This document shows positions 26,139 to 34,461 of a stretch of DNA of 35,809 nt, one piece after another; positions within the stretch are counted from its first letter, which is position 1, and each line of letters starts with the position of its first letter. The stretch covers positions 1-35,809 of the forward strand of contig WGER01000054.1 in assembly GCA_015492645.1 (NCBI GenBank), written 5' to 3'. A program made the position numbers and the translations under genes. The notes beneath the pieces are model-generated. The model searched no databases and had not been told where the DNA came from. It saw only the letters and a list, made by a program, of their open reading frames with translations. Origin of the DNA: Nitrospirota bacterium. Lineage in GTDB: Bacteria; Nitrospirota; Thermodesulfovibrionia; Thermodesulfovibrionales; JdFR-85.

Positions 26139-26975
26139 TCAGTACCTCAGATACCATACGAGTATCAGCCAGGTTGCTACAGTAATTGAGAGGGTGCGGT
26201 CTTTTAAGAGTACCTCTGTAGCATCTCCCAGTCCTCTGTGGGTGAGAGAGAGATATCTGAACAGGCCAAAAGTTACCACAGGGACGGTGTAGATCAGGGC
26301 AGTGGATTCCTCAATGGTATAAAGTGAATATGTGATCAGAGAGGCCGATGAACTCACAAGAAGGATCTCTCTCAGAAACTCTGGTTTATATCCCCTGAGG
26401 CTCTCTCTGTGGGAAGATGCATTAACATCGAGGAGTTTCACCTCGGATAGCCTCTTTCCAGCAGCCAGCACAACAGACAGAAGAAAGATGCTGAGGAAGA
26501 GCCAGGGTGAGACCTTTATCTCATAGGCTGCACCTCCTGCAAGCACCCTGAGGACAAACCCTGCTGCTATACAAAAGACATCAATGAGCGGGATCTCCTT
26601 CAGGTAGAGGGTATAGAAGACCTGAATTCCAAAGTAAAGGATGGTAAGGATGAGAAATCCGGTTGAAACTGCATAGGCAACAGTCCAGGATGGTATCAGG
26701 AGAAGGACCGCAACAAGAGAGGCTACATCCTTGGATACCTCTCCTGTAACAAGTGGTCTTCTGCATTTTTCAGGATGGAGTCTGTCCCTGTGATAGTCTT
26801 TCAGGTCATTCAGTATATAGATAGAACTCGCTGTGAGTGAGAAGGAGAAAAAGATGGGCAAAGCCAGAAGTAGATTCTCTTCCTCAAATAGAACCCCTCC
26901 AAAGAATGGAGCCGCAAAGAGGAGGATGTTCTTCAACCAGTGTTTTGGTCTGATGAGTTTAATGTACCCTGTCAT
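26139..26975 (-). CDS. UbiA-family prenyltransferase, decaprenyl-phosphate phosphoribosyltransferase-like
   Basis: 278 residues, about eight membrane helices. The aspartate-rich motif NDLKDYHRDRLHPEKCRRP (from residue 56) and N-terminal YIKLIRPKHWLKN match the UbiA subgroup that transfers phosphoribose from PRPP to polyprenyl phosphate (Rv3806c-like), rather than quinone or heme prenyltransferases, which differ after the D-box. The product would be a lipid-linked pentose for cell-surface glycan. The usual partner epimerase genes (dprE1/dprE2) are not in the window. Overlaps the ABC ATPase gene by ATGA, so it belongs to this export operon. Confidence 0.82.
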   Translation of the reverse strand: MTGYIKLIRPKHWLKNILLFAAPFFGGVLFEEENLLLALPIFFSFSLTASSIYILNDLKDYHRDRLHPEKCRRPLVTGEVSKDVASLVAVLLLIPSWTVAYAVSTGFLILTILYFGIQVFYTLYLKEIPLIDVFCIAAGFVLRVLAGGAAYEIKVSPWLFLSIFLLSVVLAAGKRLSEVKLLDVNASSHRESLRGYKPEFLREILLVSSSASLITYSLYTIEESTALIYTVPVVTFGLFRYLSLTHRGLGDATEVLLKDRTLSITVATWLILVWYLRY

Positions 26976-27919
26976 CTCTCTTCAGATCCAGAATTTTCTT
27001 TACCCATCGGCATGTTGATTATCTCCCTGAAGAGTTCCTCCAATCCCTTTCTTTCAGGCTCGATCAGTGTGACCTGGGACTGAGAATCCTCTTCTGAAAG
27101 ATAGAGGACCGTGAGCAGCCCTTCTTTCGGGACGGAGAACCTCAGGTCCGAGACCTCTGTAGCACCTGCGTTGACAAGGGTCTCCTTCAACTTCTCTGAA
27201 AGCCTCTTAAACTTTACTGTGTATCTGTCTATCCCCTCTGACATCAGTTCATCTATATTCACAAGTGCCTTCAACTGCCCGTTTACAAGGATGCCAACTC
27301 TATCACAGAGGAGTTCCAGATCGCTGAGGATATGGGTGCTCATAAATATGGTCTTCCCTTTTTTCTTCATCTGGAGGATGAGTTCTCTCACGCGTATTCT
27401 TCCTACTGGATCGAGACCGCTCATAGGCTCATCCAGGATGAGTATCTCCGGATCATGCAGGAGGGCCTGAGCCAGTCCAAGACGCTGCACCATGCCCTTA
27501 GAATATCCCTTTATGGGCCTCTTGGAGGCATCTTCTAACTCCATTATCTGTAGAAGTCTTCCCGCCTCTTCTCTGATCCTCTTCTTCTGCATGCCGAAGA
27601 CCCTGCCCACAAAAAACAGGTACTCCTCAGCGGTGAGGTAGTCGTAGAATGAAGGGTTCTCGGGTAGATAACCGATCATTCTCCTGTACTCATCACCTCT
27701 TACAGGCTCCCCTTTTATGAAGAGCCGTCCCCTCGTGGGTCTTATAAGCCCCATCAGTAGTTTGATGGTGGTACTCTTGCCAGCACCATTGGGCCCCAGC
27801 AGTCCGAAGACCTCAGAAGGATAGACCTCCAGATTCAGATCCTTCAGCGCTTCCACCTTCCTTCCCCTTCTACCTTGGTAGGTCTTTGTAAGGTCTTCTG
27901 TCTTCACTACCGGTTCCAT
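26972..27919 (-). CDS. ABC transporter ATP-binding protein
   Basis: 315 residues. Walker A GLLGPNGAGKSTT, Q-loop in MIGYLPENPSFYDY, signature YSKGMVQRLGLAQALL, Walker B EILILDEPMSGLDP and the switch histidine MSTHIL. The 90-residue C-terminal extension is common in exporters of the ABC-2/NatA type. It pairs with the six-helix permease encoded two genes upstream, with which it shares an operon. Substrate unknown; the UbiA gene that follows suggests a cell-envelope role (inference). Confidence 0.93.
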   Translation of the reverse strand: MEPVVKTEDLTKTYQGRRGRKVEALKDLNLEVYPSEVFGLLGPNGAGKSTTIKLLMGLIRPTRGRLFIKGEPVRGDEYRRMIGYLPENPSFYDYLTAEEYLFFVGRVFGMQKKRIREEAGRLLQIMELEDASKRPIKGYSKGMVQRLGLAQALLHDPEILILDEPMSGLDPVGRIRVRELILQMKKKGKTIFMSTHILSDLELLCDRVGILVNGQLKALVNIDELMSEGIDRYTVKFKRLSEKLKETLVNAGATEVSDLRFSVPKEGLLTVLYLSEEDSQSQVTLIEPERKGLEELFREIINMPMGKENSGSEER

Positions 27920-28758
27920 TGTTTCCTCCTGGCAGGAGCAAACCTGCTTGTAGACCTCACCTTTCCTGAGTTGTCAATGTAGAATCTGCCCCCGTAGGGG
28001 TCCTGAGGGACCTGGTCTAAAATACCTGTGGTGACCATCTCTTCGATACTGTGAGGTCTTCTGCCAAATCGTCTCTGAAACTCCTCCATGGCATCCTCTA
28101 TTTTTTTCACCATCTTCAGGGCCTCAAGCCTTTTCAACAGGGGTCTCCTTAGGTTTTCCTTGGTGATCTCCTTCACCATCTCCTGCAGGAAATCTATAGC
28201 CAGATCGGTCCTGTTCGCCTCGTAGAGCAGTCTGGATGCGAGGGATGTGTAAAAGGAACTCTTTTGCATCTCTGCCACTTTCTGTATATACCTGGCACCT
28301 CTTTCGTAATCCTTCAAAAAGTAGAAATAATTAAAACCGATAAAGAAGGGGAGCATCGGGTCCCAGTACCTGTAATGTAGCCCCCGTTGCAGTATCCTGT
28401 TGGTTTCTCTTATCCTGCCAATACCCCAGGTAAATACCGCCTCGGTGAAGTAGTAGGCATCTATATTGTAGGGGTCAAGGTATGTGGCTGCATCTATGAA
28501 CCTGTACATGTTGTAGTACTCTATACCCTTGGATCCAAGAAAGGGATCGATCTTGCCACCATAGTAAGTCATTGCCTTAAAGAAGATGTATTGCCCCAGC
28601 AGACCCCTGTGATCAAGTCCCATAACCTTGAGAACCTCCTTCCGGGGTAGATATCCCAGTTTCTCCTCTAACCGCCTCTGCTCCATCTGTTCCTTTATAC
28701 TTATCTGCAGTATTGCGACCAAACCTGCTGCCAGTATCACCACCAACAGGGGCCTCAT
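27907..28758 (-). CDS. Membrane-anchored TPR-like protein of an ABC export operon, unknown function
   Basis: 283 residues. One N-terminal membrane helix (about 3-19), then a largely helical domain with repeat-like features (FIDAATYLDPYNIDAYYF; FYTSLASRLLYEANRTDLAI) resembling tetratricopeptide repeats. The C-terminus reads VPQDPYGGRFYIDNSGKVRS, which resembles the DPWGNPY loop of GspG-type pseudopilins, although no prepilin leader is present. Conserved proteins of this plan sit beside ABC-2 exporters in related bacteria (recalled). It overlaps the permease gene by ATGA and the ATPase gene by 13 nt, so it is probably a periplasmic partner of the exporter. No enzymatic motif was recognised. Confidence 0.7.
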   Translation of the reverse strand: MRPLLVVILAAGLVAILQISIKEQMEQRRLEEKLGYLPRKEVLKVMGLDHRGLLGQYIFFKAMTYYGGKIDPFLGSKGIEYYNMYRFIDAATYLDPYNIDAYYFTEAVFTWGIGRIRETNRILQRGLHYRYWDPMLPFFIGFNYFYFLKDYERGARYIQKVAEMQKSSFYTSLASRLLYEANRTDLAIDFLQEMVKEITKENLRRPLLKRLEALKMVKKIEDAMEEFQRRFGRRPHSIEEMVTTGILDQVPQDPYGGRFYIDNSGKVRSTSRFAPARRKQWNR

Positions 28759-29564
28759 AGTATCTGTCTCCTGTTGAAGGCCAAAACAGCCAGAGATAGG
28801 ACCACCGTGATATATGTGAGACTGTAAAGTGAAACGGTACCAAGATATCCATAAGACAGAGGCAGGTTGTATATTGCCTTAAACTTCAGGTCAAGGGCGG
28901 TGAGATTTGGAAATAAATAATAGGCAATCTTTGACCCTATCACGGCGATTGCTGGCAGTTCTTCCCCATAGGGGCTTCTGATGTAGTCATAAATGGACTG
29001 GGTCAACGTCCCTATGATATAGATGCCAACTGTGCCGAACAGTGGTAGAAAGGCATTTGTGGCAAAAGACGAGAGCAGGACCCCCCACGCCCCTATTATA
29101 AGCATCTTCAGCAGTTCGGTGAAAGTTGCTGCCATATAGTTGCTCCATTTTATAGGCATATCCGTTTTGTAGAGTGCATCAGATATAATGAGCCCTGGCA
29201 CTGATATGCAGAAGAGAATGAGAGTGGTAAAGACAAGGGTGACTACAAGCCCCAGATACTTGCCAATAATATATGCGGGTCTTGAGATCGGTAGTGAAAG
29301 GACAGAGATGGCGACCCTGCTCTCCATATCCCTGTATATGAGGGTTATACTGAGGAAGATAGTGAGTACGAGCAGGATAAAGGAGATCACCGACAGGCTG
29401 AGACTCGTGGCCACTTCCCTTATCTGTCTCATACTGAAAGAACTCATGGATGGTATAAGAATAAGGAATACCAGAAGAGCCAACACCACAATTGTGAGAA
29501 AAAGCCTTGACCGCAACCCTCCCTTAAAGGTGACCCCTGCAATATTTATGATATCTTTAAGCAT
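28755..29564 (-). CDS. ABC transporter permease (ABC-2 type)
   Basis: 269 residues with about six membrane helices (for example LFLTIVVLALLVFLILIP near the N-terminus). The early segment MESRVAISVLSLPISRPAYI, coupling cytoplasmic loop to helix two, is characteristic of ABC-2/NatB-like permeases. First gene of the four-gene operon permease, TPR-like protein, ATPase, UbiA. Start ATG 29564 follows an extended -10 box by 6 nt, so it is probably translated from a leaderless mRNA. Confidence 0.88.
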   Translation of the reverse strand: MLKDIINIAGVTFKGGLRSRLFLTIVVLALLVFLILIPSMSSFSMRQIREVATSLSLSVISFILLVLTIFLSITLIYRDMESRVAISVLSLPISRPAYIIGKYLGLVVTLVFTTLILFCISVPGLIISDALYKTDMPIKWSNYMAATFTELLKMLIIGAWGVLLSSFATNAFLPLFGTVGIYIIGTLTQSIYDYIRSPYGEELPAIAVIGSKIAYYLFPNLTALDLKFKAIYNLPLSYGYLGTVSLYSLTYITVVLSLAVLAFNRRQIL

Positions 29565-29570
29565 GAAATA

Positions 29571-29579
29571 ATTTTAACA
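29571..29579 (-). promoter_or_regulatory. Extended -10 promoter, leaderless start of the ABC exporter operon
   Basis: Minus strand TGTTAAAAT (TG-n-TAAAAT), 6 nt before ATG 29564. It faces the divergent promoter of the HD gene about 42 nt away. Confidence 0.55.
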
Positions 29580-29620
29580 GAACCTGCCGTGTTTTTTTGC
29601 AGAGCAAGGGGATCTTGACT

Positions 29621-29626
29621 TATAAT
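29621..29626 (+). promoter_or_regulatory. -10 box, leaderless start of the HD-domain gene
   Basis: TATAAT 6 nt before ATG 29633. Because it lies downstream of the alternative TTG start at 29597, it argues for the ATG as the true start. Confidence 0.5.
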
Positions 29627-29632
29627 AACTCA

Positions 29633-30382
29633 ATGGAGGAGATTTACAGGAGACTGAAGCAGAAGGCACTACAGTTGCAACAGCAGTGGCCTTCTGCAGC
29701 CTTCTATGTCCTTCACCAGAGGGAACTCTCCATTTCAGCGGAGGTGTTGAGCAGGAATTCCCTCCTCAGGGAGTGCATCAATTATCTCAGGCTTGAGCAG
29801 GAGGGGATGGGGCACGGTTTTGAGCACTCAAAGGCGGTTGCTATAGAGGCAGGTGCACTGGTAATGGTTGATGCGGGCAGATACTGCATAGATGAAGAAG
29901 AGAAAGACGAGGCAATCTTTGCTGTACATGTGGCAGGACTTCTGCATGATATAAAAAGGGGGGTCAGGGAACATGCCCTTGAGGGAAGCCGTGAGGCATC
30001 GGAGATCCTGCAGTGTCTCGGGGTGAATGAGAAGGTGAGGGACTCTATCGTGGTGGCTATCAGAAATCATGAGGCCTTCAAGGAGACTGTCCCCCTGAAG
30101 AACTGCTTTGAGAGGATCGTGAGCGATGCCCTCTATGATGCAGACAAGTTCCGATGGGGGCCTGACAATTTTACCACGACCATCTGGCATATGCTCGAAT
30201 ATGAGAGGGTCTCTCCGGAGGAGTTTTTGGAGAGATACACAAAGGGTATGGACTACATCCGTAGAATAAAAGAGACATTCAGGACACCCAGCGGCAGACG
30301 CTACGGCCCTGAGATCATAGAGCAGGGGTTGAAGATTGGAGAGGTGATATACAGGGAGTTAAAGGAGGCCTTAAGGAAATGA
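29633..30382 (+). CDS. HD-domain phosphohydrolase of unknown substrate
   Basis: About 249 residues from ATG 29633; the frame is open to TTG 29597, but a -10 box lies between. HD-domain ligands: HGFEHSKAVA (His), HVAGLLHDIKRG (HD), IRNHEAF and DALYDADKFRWGPDNF. The whole resembles the HDIG hydrolases that act on nucleotides or phosphate esters; no fused nucleotidyltransferase or sensor domain is seen. Cytoplasmic, no signal or membrane helix. Monocistronic, its end overlapping the convergent rlmB gene by 12 nt. Confidence 0.78.
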   Translation: MEEIYRRLKQKALQLQQQWPSAAFYVLHQRELSISAEVLSRNSLLRECINYLRLEQEGMGHGFEHSKAVAIEAGALVMVDAGRYCIDEEEKDEAIFAVHVAGLLHDIKRGVREHALEGSREASEILQCLGVNEKVRDSIVVAIRNHEAFKETVPLKNCFERIVSDALYDADKFRWGPDNFTTTIWHMLEYERVSPEEFLERYTKGMDYIRRIKETFRTPSGRRYGPEIIEQGLKIGEVIYRELKEALRK

Positions 30383-31105
30383 GCCCCTTCTGATCAACCT
30401 CTGTCTGAGGGCCTCATAGAGTATAACTCCGGTGGCCACAGAGACATTTAGAGAATTGACCCTCCCCCTCATGGGTAGTGATATTATGGAATCCACCATA
30501 TCCCTTACGGTCCTCTTGATACCTTCTGACTCGGAGCCGACCACAAGGGCAAATGGTCCTGCAAGATCAACCTCCCAGCATAGGGTCTCTGAGCCCGCTT
30601 CTGCCGCGTAGAGGAATACACCCTCTTGCCTGAAGGCATTGAGGGCATGTTTGATGTTCGAGACAACCACCAGTGGCAGGTGGTATATCGCCCCTGCTGA
30701 TGCCTTCTCAACTGTTGGGCCATGAGCCACCCTCCTTTTGGGCAGGACCACGCCGTGCACCCCTGTTGCATCTGCGGTCCTGAGGATCGCGCCCAAGTTT
30801 CTCGGGTCCTGTACAGAATCTATGACGAGATAAAAGGCAGGTTCACCCCTCTGTCTGGTTATCTGAAAGAGGTCCTCTATCTGTAGTGGTGGGGGCCTCT
30901 GAACAGAAGCTGCAATAAACTGATGGCCCTTTGGAAAGCCAGAGAAGAAGGACCTTTCAACCCATGTCACCCTGATACTGCCTCTTTCGCATAGATCGAG
31001 TATCTCTCTAAGAGCGGGCCTCTTTCTGTGACTGCAGATATAGACCTCGGTGACCCTTCCACTCCTGAGGGCCTCAAGGACCGGGTTTACTCCATAGATG
31101 AGCAT
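30371..31105 (-). CDS. rlmB: 23S rRNA 2'-O-methyltransferase RlmB (SpoU/TrmH family)
   Basis: 244 residues. N-terminal substrate-binding domain (IYGVNPVLEALRSG, a 76-family L30e-like fold), then the knotted SPOUT domain with motif 1 DPRNLGAILRTADATG, motif 2 ALVVGSESEGIKR and motif 3 SLPMRGRVNSLNVSVATGV. RlmB methylates G2251 in the P loop of 23S rRNA using SAM. It starts one base after the cysS stop, which fits the cysE-cysS-(mrnC)-rlmB order known in Firmicutes; mrnC is missing here. Confidence 0.92.
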   Translation of the reverse strand: MLIYGVNPVLEALRSGRVTEVYICSHRKRPALREILDLCERGSIRVTWVERSFFSGFPKGHQFIAASVQRPPPLQIEDLFQITRQRGEPAFYLVIDSVQDPRNLGAILRTADATGVHGVVLPKRRVAHGPTVEKASAGAIYHLPLVVVSNIKHALNAFRQEGVFLYAAEAGSETLCWEVDLAGPFALVVGSESEGIKRTVRDMVDSIISLPMRGRVNSLNVSVATGVILYEALRQRLIRRGSFP

Positions 31106-31106
31106 C

Positions 31107-33236
31107 TCATCTGGCTTCTGTGGAGAGTTTCACCCTCCAAAGTGTGCGGAATCGGGTGTCCTCCAGGATTATCCCCTTTCTCTGGAGTTCATCCCTTATT
31201 GAGTCGGCAAGGCCCCAGTCTCTCCGTTTTCGTGCCTCCTGCCTCTGTCTTATCTTCTCCTCTATCTCTTCAACGGTCAATCCAATACCCTTCTTCTCAA
31301 GCAGGCTCACCTGCCACTGGTAAGGTGTCCTCTGAAAGAGGTTCAGCACAGAGGTGACATCTTTAAGGACCTCCAGTGCCCTTTTAAGGAGTGCCACGGT
31401 CTTCTTTCCCTGTGGCCTCCGGTCAAGAAAGCGGTTCAGTTCCCTGAGGAACTCATAGATATGCCCGAGGGCAAGGGCGGTATTGAAGTCGTCATCCATC
31501 GCCTCCTCGAACCTCTCCCTCAGTCGTTCAATCGTCTCCTCCATCTGTTTGTCCTCTGTATCGGGCTGGTCCTCTTTTATGTGTTCTAAGTACTGTTCAG
31601 TTCTCATCACCGTGGTATAGAATCGGTCAACAGATGCCTCGGTCTCAAGGAGGTGTTCATAGGAGAACTCAACCGGGCTACGGTAATGGGTGGACAGTAG
31701 AAAGGCCCTCAGCACCTCAGGATCAAACTGCTTCAGGACCTCCCTGATGGTAAAGAAGTTGCCGAGGGACTTTGACATCTTCTCCTTTGAGACAGTAATA
31801 AATCCGTTGTGGATCCAGTATCTCACAAAGGGCTTCCCTGTATATGCCTCTGACTGGGCAATCTCATTCTCATGATGAGGGAATATAAGATCAGCCCCTC
31901 CGCCATGGATGTCAAAGGTCTCTCCCAGGTGTTTCATACTCATAACAGAGCATTCTATATGCCATCCTGGTCTGCCAGGCCCCCATGGTGAAGGCCAGGC
32001 AGGTTCCCCCTCTTTCGATGCCTTCCAGAGGGCAAAATCAAGGGGGTTCTTCTTCCTCTCATCCACCTCCACCCTCGCCCCTGCGAGCATCTCCTCCTTG
32101 GACCTCTTTGACAGTTTCCCGTAGTCCTTGAATTTGTTCACCTCGAAATAGACATTCCCATCCACCACATAGGCATAGCCCTTTTTAATCAGACCCTCTA
32201 TCATCTCTATCATCTCGTTGATGTGTTCTGTTGCCCTCGGCTCGTAATCTGCCCTTGACACACCGAGTGCATCCATATCCCTGTAGTATTCCTCAGTATA
32301 CCGCCTTGCTATCTCCTCCCATGACACGCCCTCCTCCTTGGCCCTCTTTATTATCTTGTCATCAATGTCTGTAAAGTTTCTGACCATCACCACATTGTAA
32401 CCCCTGTATTTCAGATACCTGCTTATCACATCAAAGACGACGGTGCTTCTGGCATGTCCCACATGGCAGTAGTCATAGACAGTAACTCCGCAGACATACA
32501 TCCTCACCCCCCCGGGCTCCAGGGGATGGAAATCCTCCTTCTTGCCACTCAAGGTATTAAATACCCTCATCCTGCCTCCTTTACCTTCCAGTCTCTCTAT
32601 CTTTTTTTCCAGTTGTCCGATGTGGAACTCTATCTGTTTGAACCTCTCCTCAACCGGGTCTGGAAGATGCACATGGTCAAGTGCCTCTTCTATACCGCTG
32701 TCTGTCATGCGGAGTATCTTCTTCTTTATCACCCTTCCGGGTACACCCACCACTATTGAATGGTCTGGCACTGACCTCAATACCACTGCATTGGCACCTA
32801 TTTTAACATTATTGCCTATTCTGATTGCCCCGAGTATCTTGGCACCCGCCCCTACAACCACATTGTCTCCAAGGGTTGGATGTCTTTTGCCCTTTTCCTT
32901 CCCTGTGCCTCCAAGGGTTACCCCCTGGTAGAGGAGACAGTTCTCCCCTATCTCTGTTGTCTCCCCTATCACCACGCCTGAGCCATGATCGATAAAGAAT
33001 CCGGGCCCGATTTTTGCTGCAGGGTGTATCTCGATGCCTGTGAATATCCTGACTATATGGGAGAGGAGCCTCGGGATCAGGGGGACCCCCTTGTTCCAGA
33101 GGTAGTGGCTGATCCTGTGAAAGAAGATTGCGTGAAATCCCGGATAGGTAAGTATAACCTCTAACCTGCTTCTTGCTGCAGGGTCCCTTTCAAAGACTGC
33201 CTCAAAGTCCCTTTTTATAGTTGACCAGAACCCCAT
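31107..33236 (-). CDS. Serine O-acetyltransferase fused in frame to cysteinyl-tRNA synthetase
   Basis: 709 residues from ATG 33236; the 22 extra residues back to 33302 are unlike CysE and lie upstream of the promoter. Residues 1-222 are CysE of the short type: helical N-domain, then left-handed hexapeptide helix ([44 protein letters not shown]) and a charged C-terminal helix. Residues 223-709 are complete CysS: Zn/Cys and HIGH region [42 protein letters not shown] and KMSKS. CysE makes O-acetylserine; CysS charges tRNA-Cys. There is no extra linker between them, and the cysS ATG (32570) keeps its own AGGAGG ribosome binding site, so separate CysS could also be made. See the slippery site entry. 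Confidence 0.88.
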   Translation of the reverse strand: MGFWSTIKRDFEAVFERDPAARSRLEVILTYPGFHAIFFHRISHYLWNKGVPLIPRLLSHIVRIFTGIEIHPAAKIGPGFFIDHGSGVVIGETTEIGENCLLYQGVTLGGTGKEKGKRHPTLGDNVVVGAGAKILGAIRIGNNVKIGANAVVLRSVPDHSIVVGVPGRVIKKKILRMTDSGIEEALDHVHLPDPVEERFKQIEFHIGQLEKKIERLEGKGGRMRVFNTLSGKKEDFHPLEPGGVRMYVCGVTVYDYCHVGHARSTVVFDVISRYLKYRGYNVVMVRNFTDIDDKIIKRAKEEGVSWEEIARRYTEEYYRDMDALGVSRADYEPRATEHINEMIEMIEGLIKKGYAYVVDGNVYFEVNKFKDYGKLSKRSKEEMLAGARVEVDERKKNPLDFALWKASKEGEPAWPSPWGPGRPGWHIECSVMSMKHLGETFDIHGGGADLIFPHHENEIAQSEAYTGKPFVRYWIHNGFITVSKEKMSKSLGNFFTIREVLKQFDPEVLRAFLLSTHYRSPVEFSYEHLLETEASVDRFYTTVMRTEQYLEHIKEDQPDTEDKQMEETIERLRERFEEAMDDDFNTALALGHIYEFLRELNRFLDRRPQGKKTVALLKRALEVLKDVTSVLNLFQRTPYQWQVSLLEKKGIGLTVEEIEEKIRQRQEARKRRDWGLADSIRDELQRKGIILEDTRFRTLWRVKLSTEAR
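32601..32608 (-). other. A AAA AAG slippery heptamer at the cysE/cysS junction
   Basis: In the mRNA the codons GAA AAA AAG contain seven A followed by G, and the frame is A AAA AAG, the same arrangement as the E. coli dnaX shift site. A -1 slip gives six further codons and TAA at 32583-32581, immediately followed by AGGAGG (32580-32575) and the cysS ATG (32570). Without a slip, CysE reads straight into CysS. Confidence 0.5.
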
Positions 33237-33242
33237 CAAAAA

Positions 33243-33251
33243 ATAATACCA
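33243..33251 (-). promoter_or_regulatory. Extended -10 promoter, leaderless start of cysE-cysS
   Basis: Minus strand TGGTATTAT, 6 nt before ATG 33236. The surrounding sequence (TTGTGGTATTATTTTTTG) closely resembles that of the divergent glycosyltransferase promoter (TTGTGGTATAATTTTTGAG). Confidence 0.55.
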
Positions 33252-33310
33252 CAATTCGCAATCAAAAATGATGTACGCGGGGTAGGCCGAATTCACCATC
33301 ATAACAGGTT

Positions 33311-33402
33311 TAATGGGTGGCGGGTTGCCTCAAAATCCTGATCTTTGGCTGTTTCTGCCGCCTTCCAGAGTTTTGATTGAAATTCTATCGGCAATTTAGG
33401 GC
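33311..33402 (+). repeat. Intergenic repeat, copy C (diverged)
   Basis: Shares with copy B, in order: AATGGGTG, TGCCTC, AAAATCCTGAT, then GTTTTGA and a degenerate CTATCGGCAATTTAGGG in place of CTAAGGGCAAATCTGGG. It lies between divergent cysE-cysS and the glycosyltransferase gene, ending 40 nt before the latter. Inverted arms are not well preserved. Confidence 0.45.
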
Positions 33403-33424
33403 AGGTATTAAGTGTTGAACATTG

Positions 33425-33433
33425 TGGTATAAT
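33425..33433 (+). promoter_or_regulatory. Extended -10 promoter, leaderless start of the glycosyltransferase cluster
   Basis: TGGTATAAT, 8 nt before ATG 33442. The box rules out much upstream extension; TTG at 33436 would lie only 2 nt after it. Confidence 0.6.
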
Positions 33434-33441
33434 TTTTGAGG

Positions 33442-34461
33442 ATGCCTCTTTTTTCAGTCATCATAGTGAACTATAATGGAAGGCATCTGATAGGAGACTG
33501 TCTGGATTCCCTGAAAGGCCAGAGCCTATCTGACTTTGAGATAATCCTCATAGATAATGCCTCAAGGGATGGTTCTGTGGAGTTTGTGAAGAGGCATTAT
33601 CCTGAGGTACAGTTGATAGAGTGTGAGGAAAACAGAGGCTTTGGAGGTGGTCTCAACCTTGGCATAGAGGTATCCAGTGGTGAACTCATTGCTGTCCTTA
33701 ACAACGATACTGTAGTTGACAGAAACTGGCTCTCATCTCTAAGGGCGGCTGCTGACGGTGCCAGTGCTGATACAGGTATGTATGCATCGAAGATCCTGAA
33801 TTATGAAGATCCGGATATCATAGACAATACAGGTCTTGCTCTCTATCCTGATGGGGTAGGAAGGGGGAGGTTGAGGCTTCAGAAAGACACACAGGAAGAT
33901 CTCCTGCCAAAAGAGGTCCTCTGTCCAAGTGGCTGTGCCGGTGTCTATAGCAGGGAGATGCTTTCAGAGATAGGGGTATTTGACGAAGATCTATTCCTTT
34001 ATCTGGAGGACCTTGATATTGGTCTCAGGGGTAGGCTTGCAGGCTGGAGATGCCTCTATGTGCCTGCAGCAGTGGTCTATCACAGATACTCTGCCACTGT
34101 GGAGCCCTACTCAACACTAAAGGTCTATCTTGTGGAGAGGAACAGAATCTGGATACTCTTAAAGTACTTCCCTGTAGAATTGATCTTCCTCAGCCTTTTT
34201 TTCACCCTTTTTAGATACACCCTCCAGGTTTATGGGGCACTTACTGGTAAAGGTGCTGGCAGCAGATTCGTGAAGCAGTATTCCCTCAAGCAGGCCCTGA
34301 GGACTCTACTTAGGGCATATGTAGATGCAATAAAGGGTGCCAGAAGTATGTTGGAGAAGAGGGGACAGATAAGAGGTGTCAACAGGCTTGGCAGGACAGG
34401 CTTCTACAAACTTCTGAAGAGGTTCTCCATCAGCCCTTTTGAGGTGACCCTGAGGGAGTAG
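33442..34461 (+). CDS. GT2-family glycosyltransferase (rhamnosyltransferase/WbbL-like)
   Basis: 339 residues from ATG 33442. GT-A fold motifs: FSVIIVNYNGRHLIGDCLDS (nucleotide-sugar site), ENRGFGGGLNLGI, the DXD-equivalent LNNDTVV, and the acceptor/catalytic EDLDIGLRGRLAGWR followed by YHRYSAT. One hydrophobic segment near residues 236-260 (FPVELIFLSLFFTLFRYTL) could anchor it at the membrane. This subfamily adds sugars, often rhamnose, to lipid-linked surface polysaccharides; the actual sugar cannot be told. First gene of a cluster that continues past the window. Confidence 0.88.
   Translation: MPLFSVIIVNYNGRHLIGDCLDSLKGQSLSDFEIILIDNASRDGSVEFVKRHYPEVQLIECEENRGFGGGLNLGIEVSSGELIAVLNNDTVVDRNWLSSLRAAADGASADTGMYASKILNYEDPDIIDNTGLALYPDGVGRGRLRLQKDTQEDLLPKEVLCPSGCAGVYSREMLSEIGVFDEDLFLYLEDLDIGLRGRLAGWRCLYVPAAVVYHRYSATVEPYSTLKVYLVERNRIWILLKYFPVELIFLSLFFTLFRYTLQVYGALTGKGAGSRFVKQYSLKQALRTLLRAYVDAIKGARSMLEKRGQIRGVNRLGRTGFYKLLKRFSISPFEVTLRE

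Noticed and set aside
29597-29632. TTG start at 29597 for the HD-domain gene
   Set aside because: A TATAAT box lies between it and ATG 29633, and the added residues show no family similarity.
33237-33302. Longer cysE start at 33302
   Set aside because: The extra segment covers the extended -10 box at 33243-33251 and does not resemble Cys[16 protein letters not shown] is the normal N-terminus.
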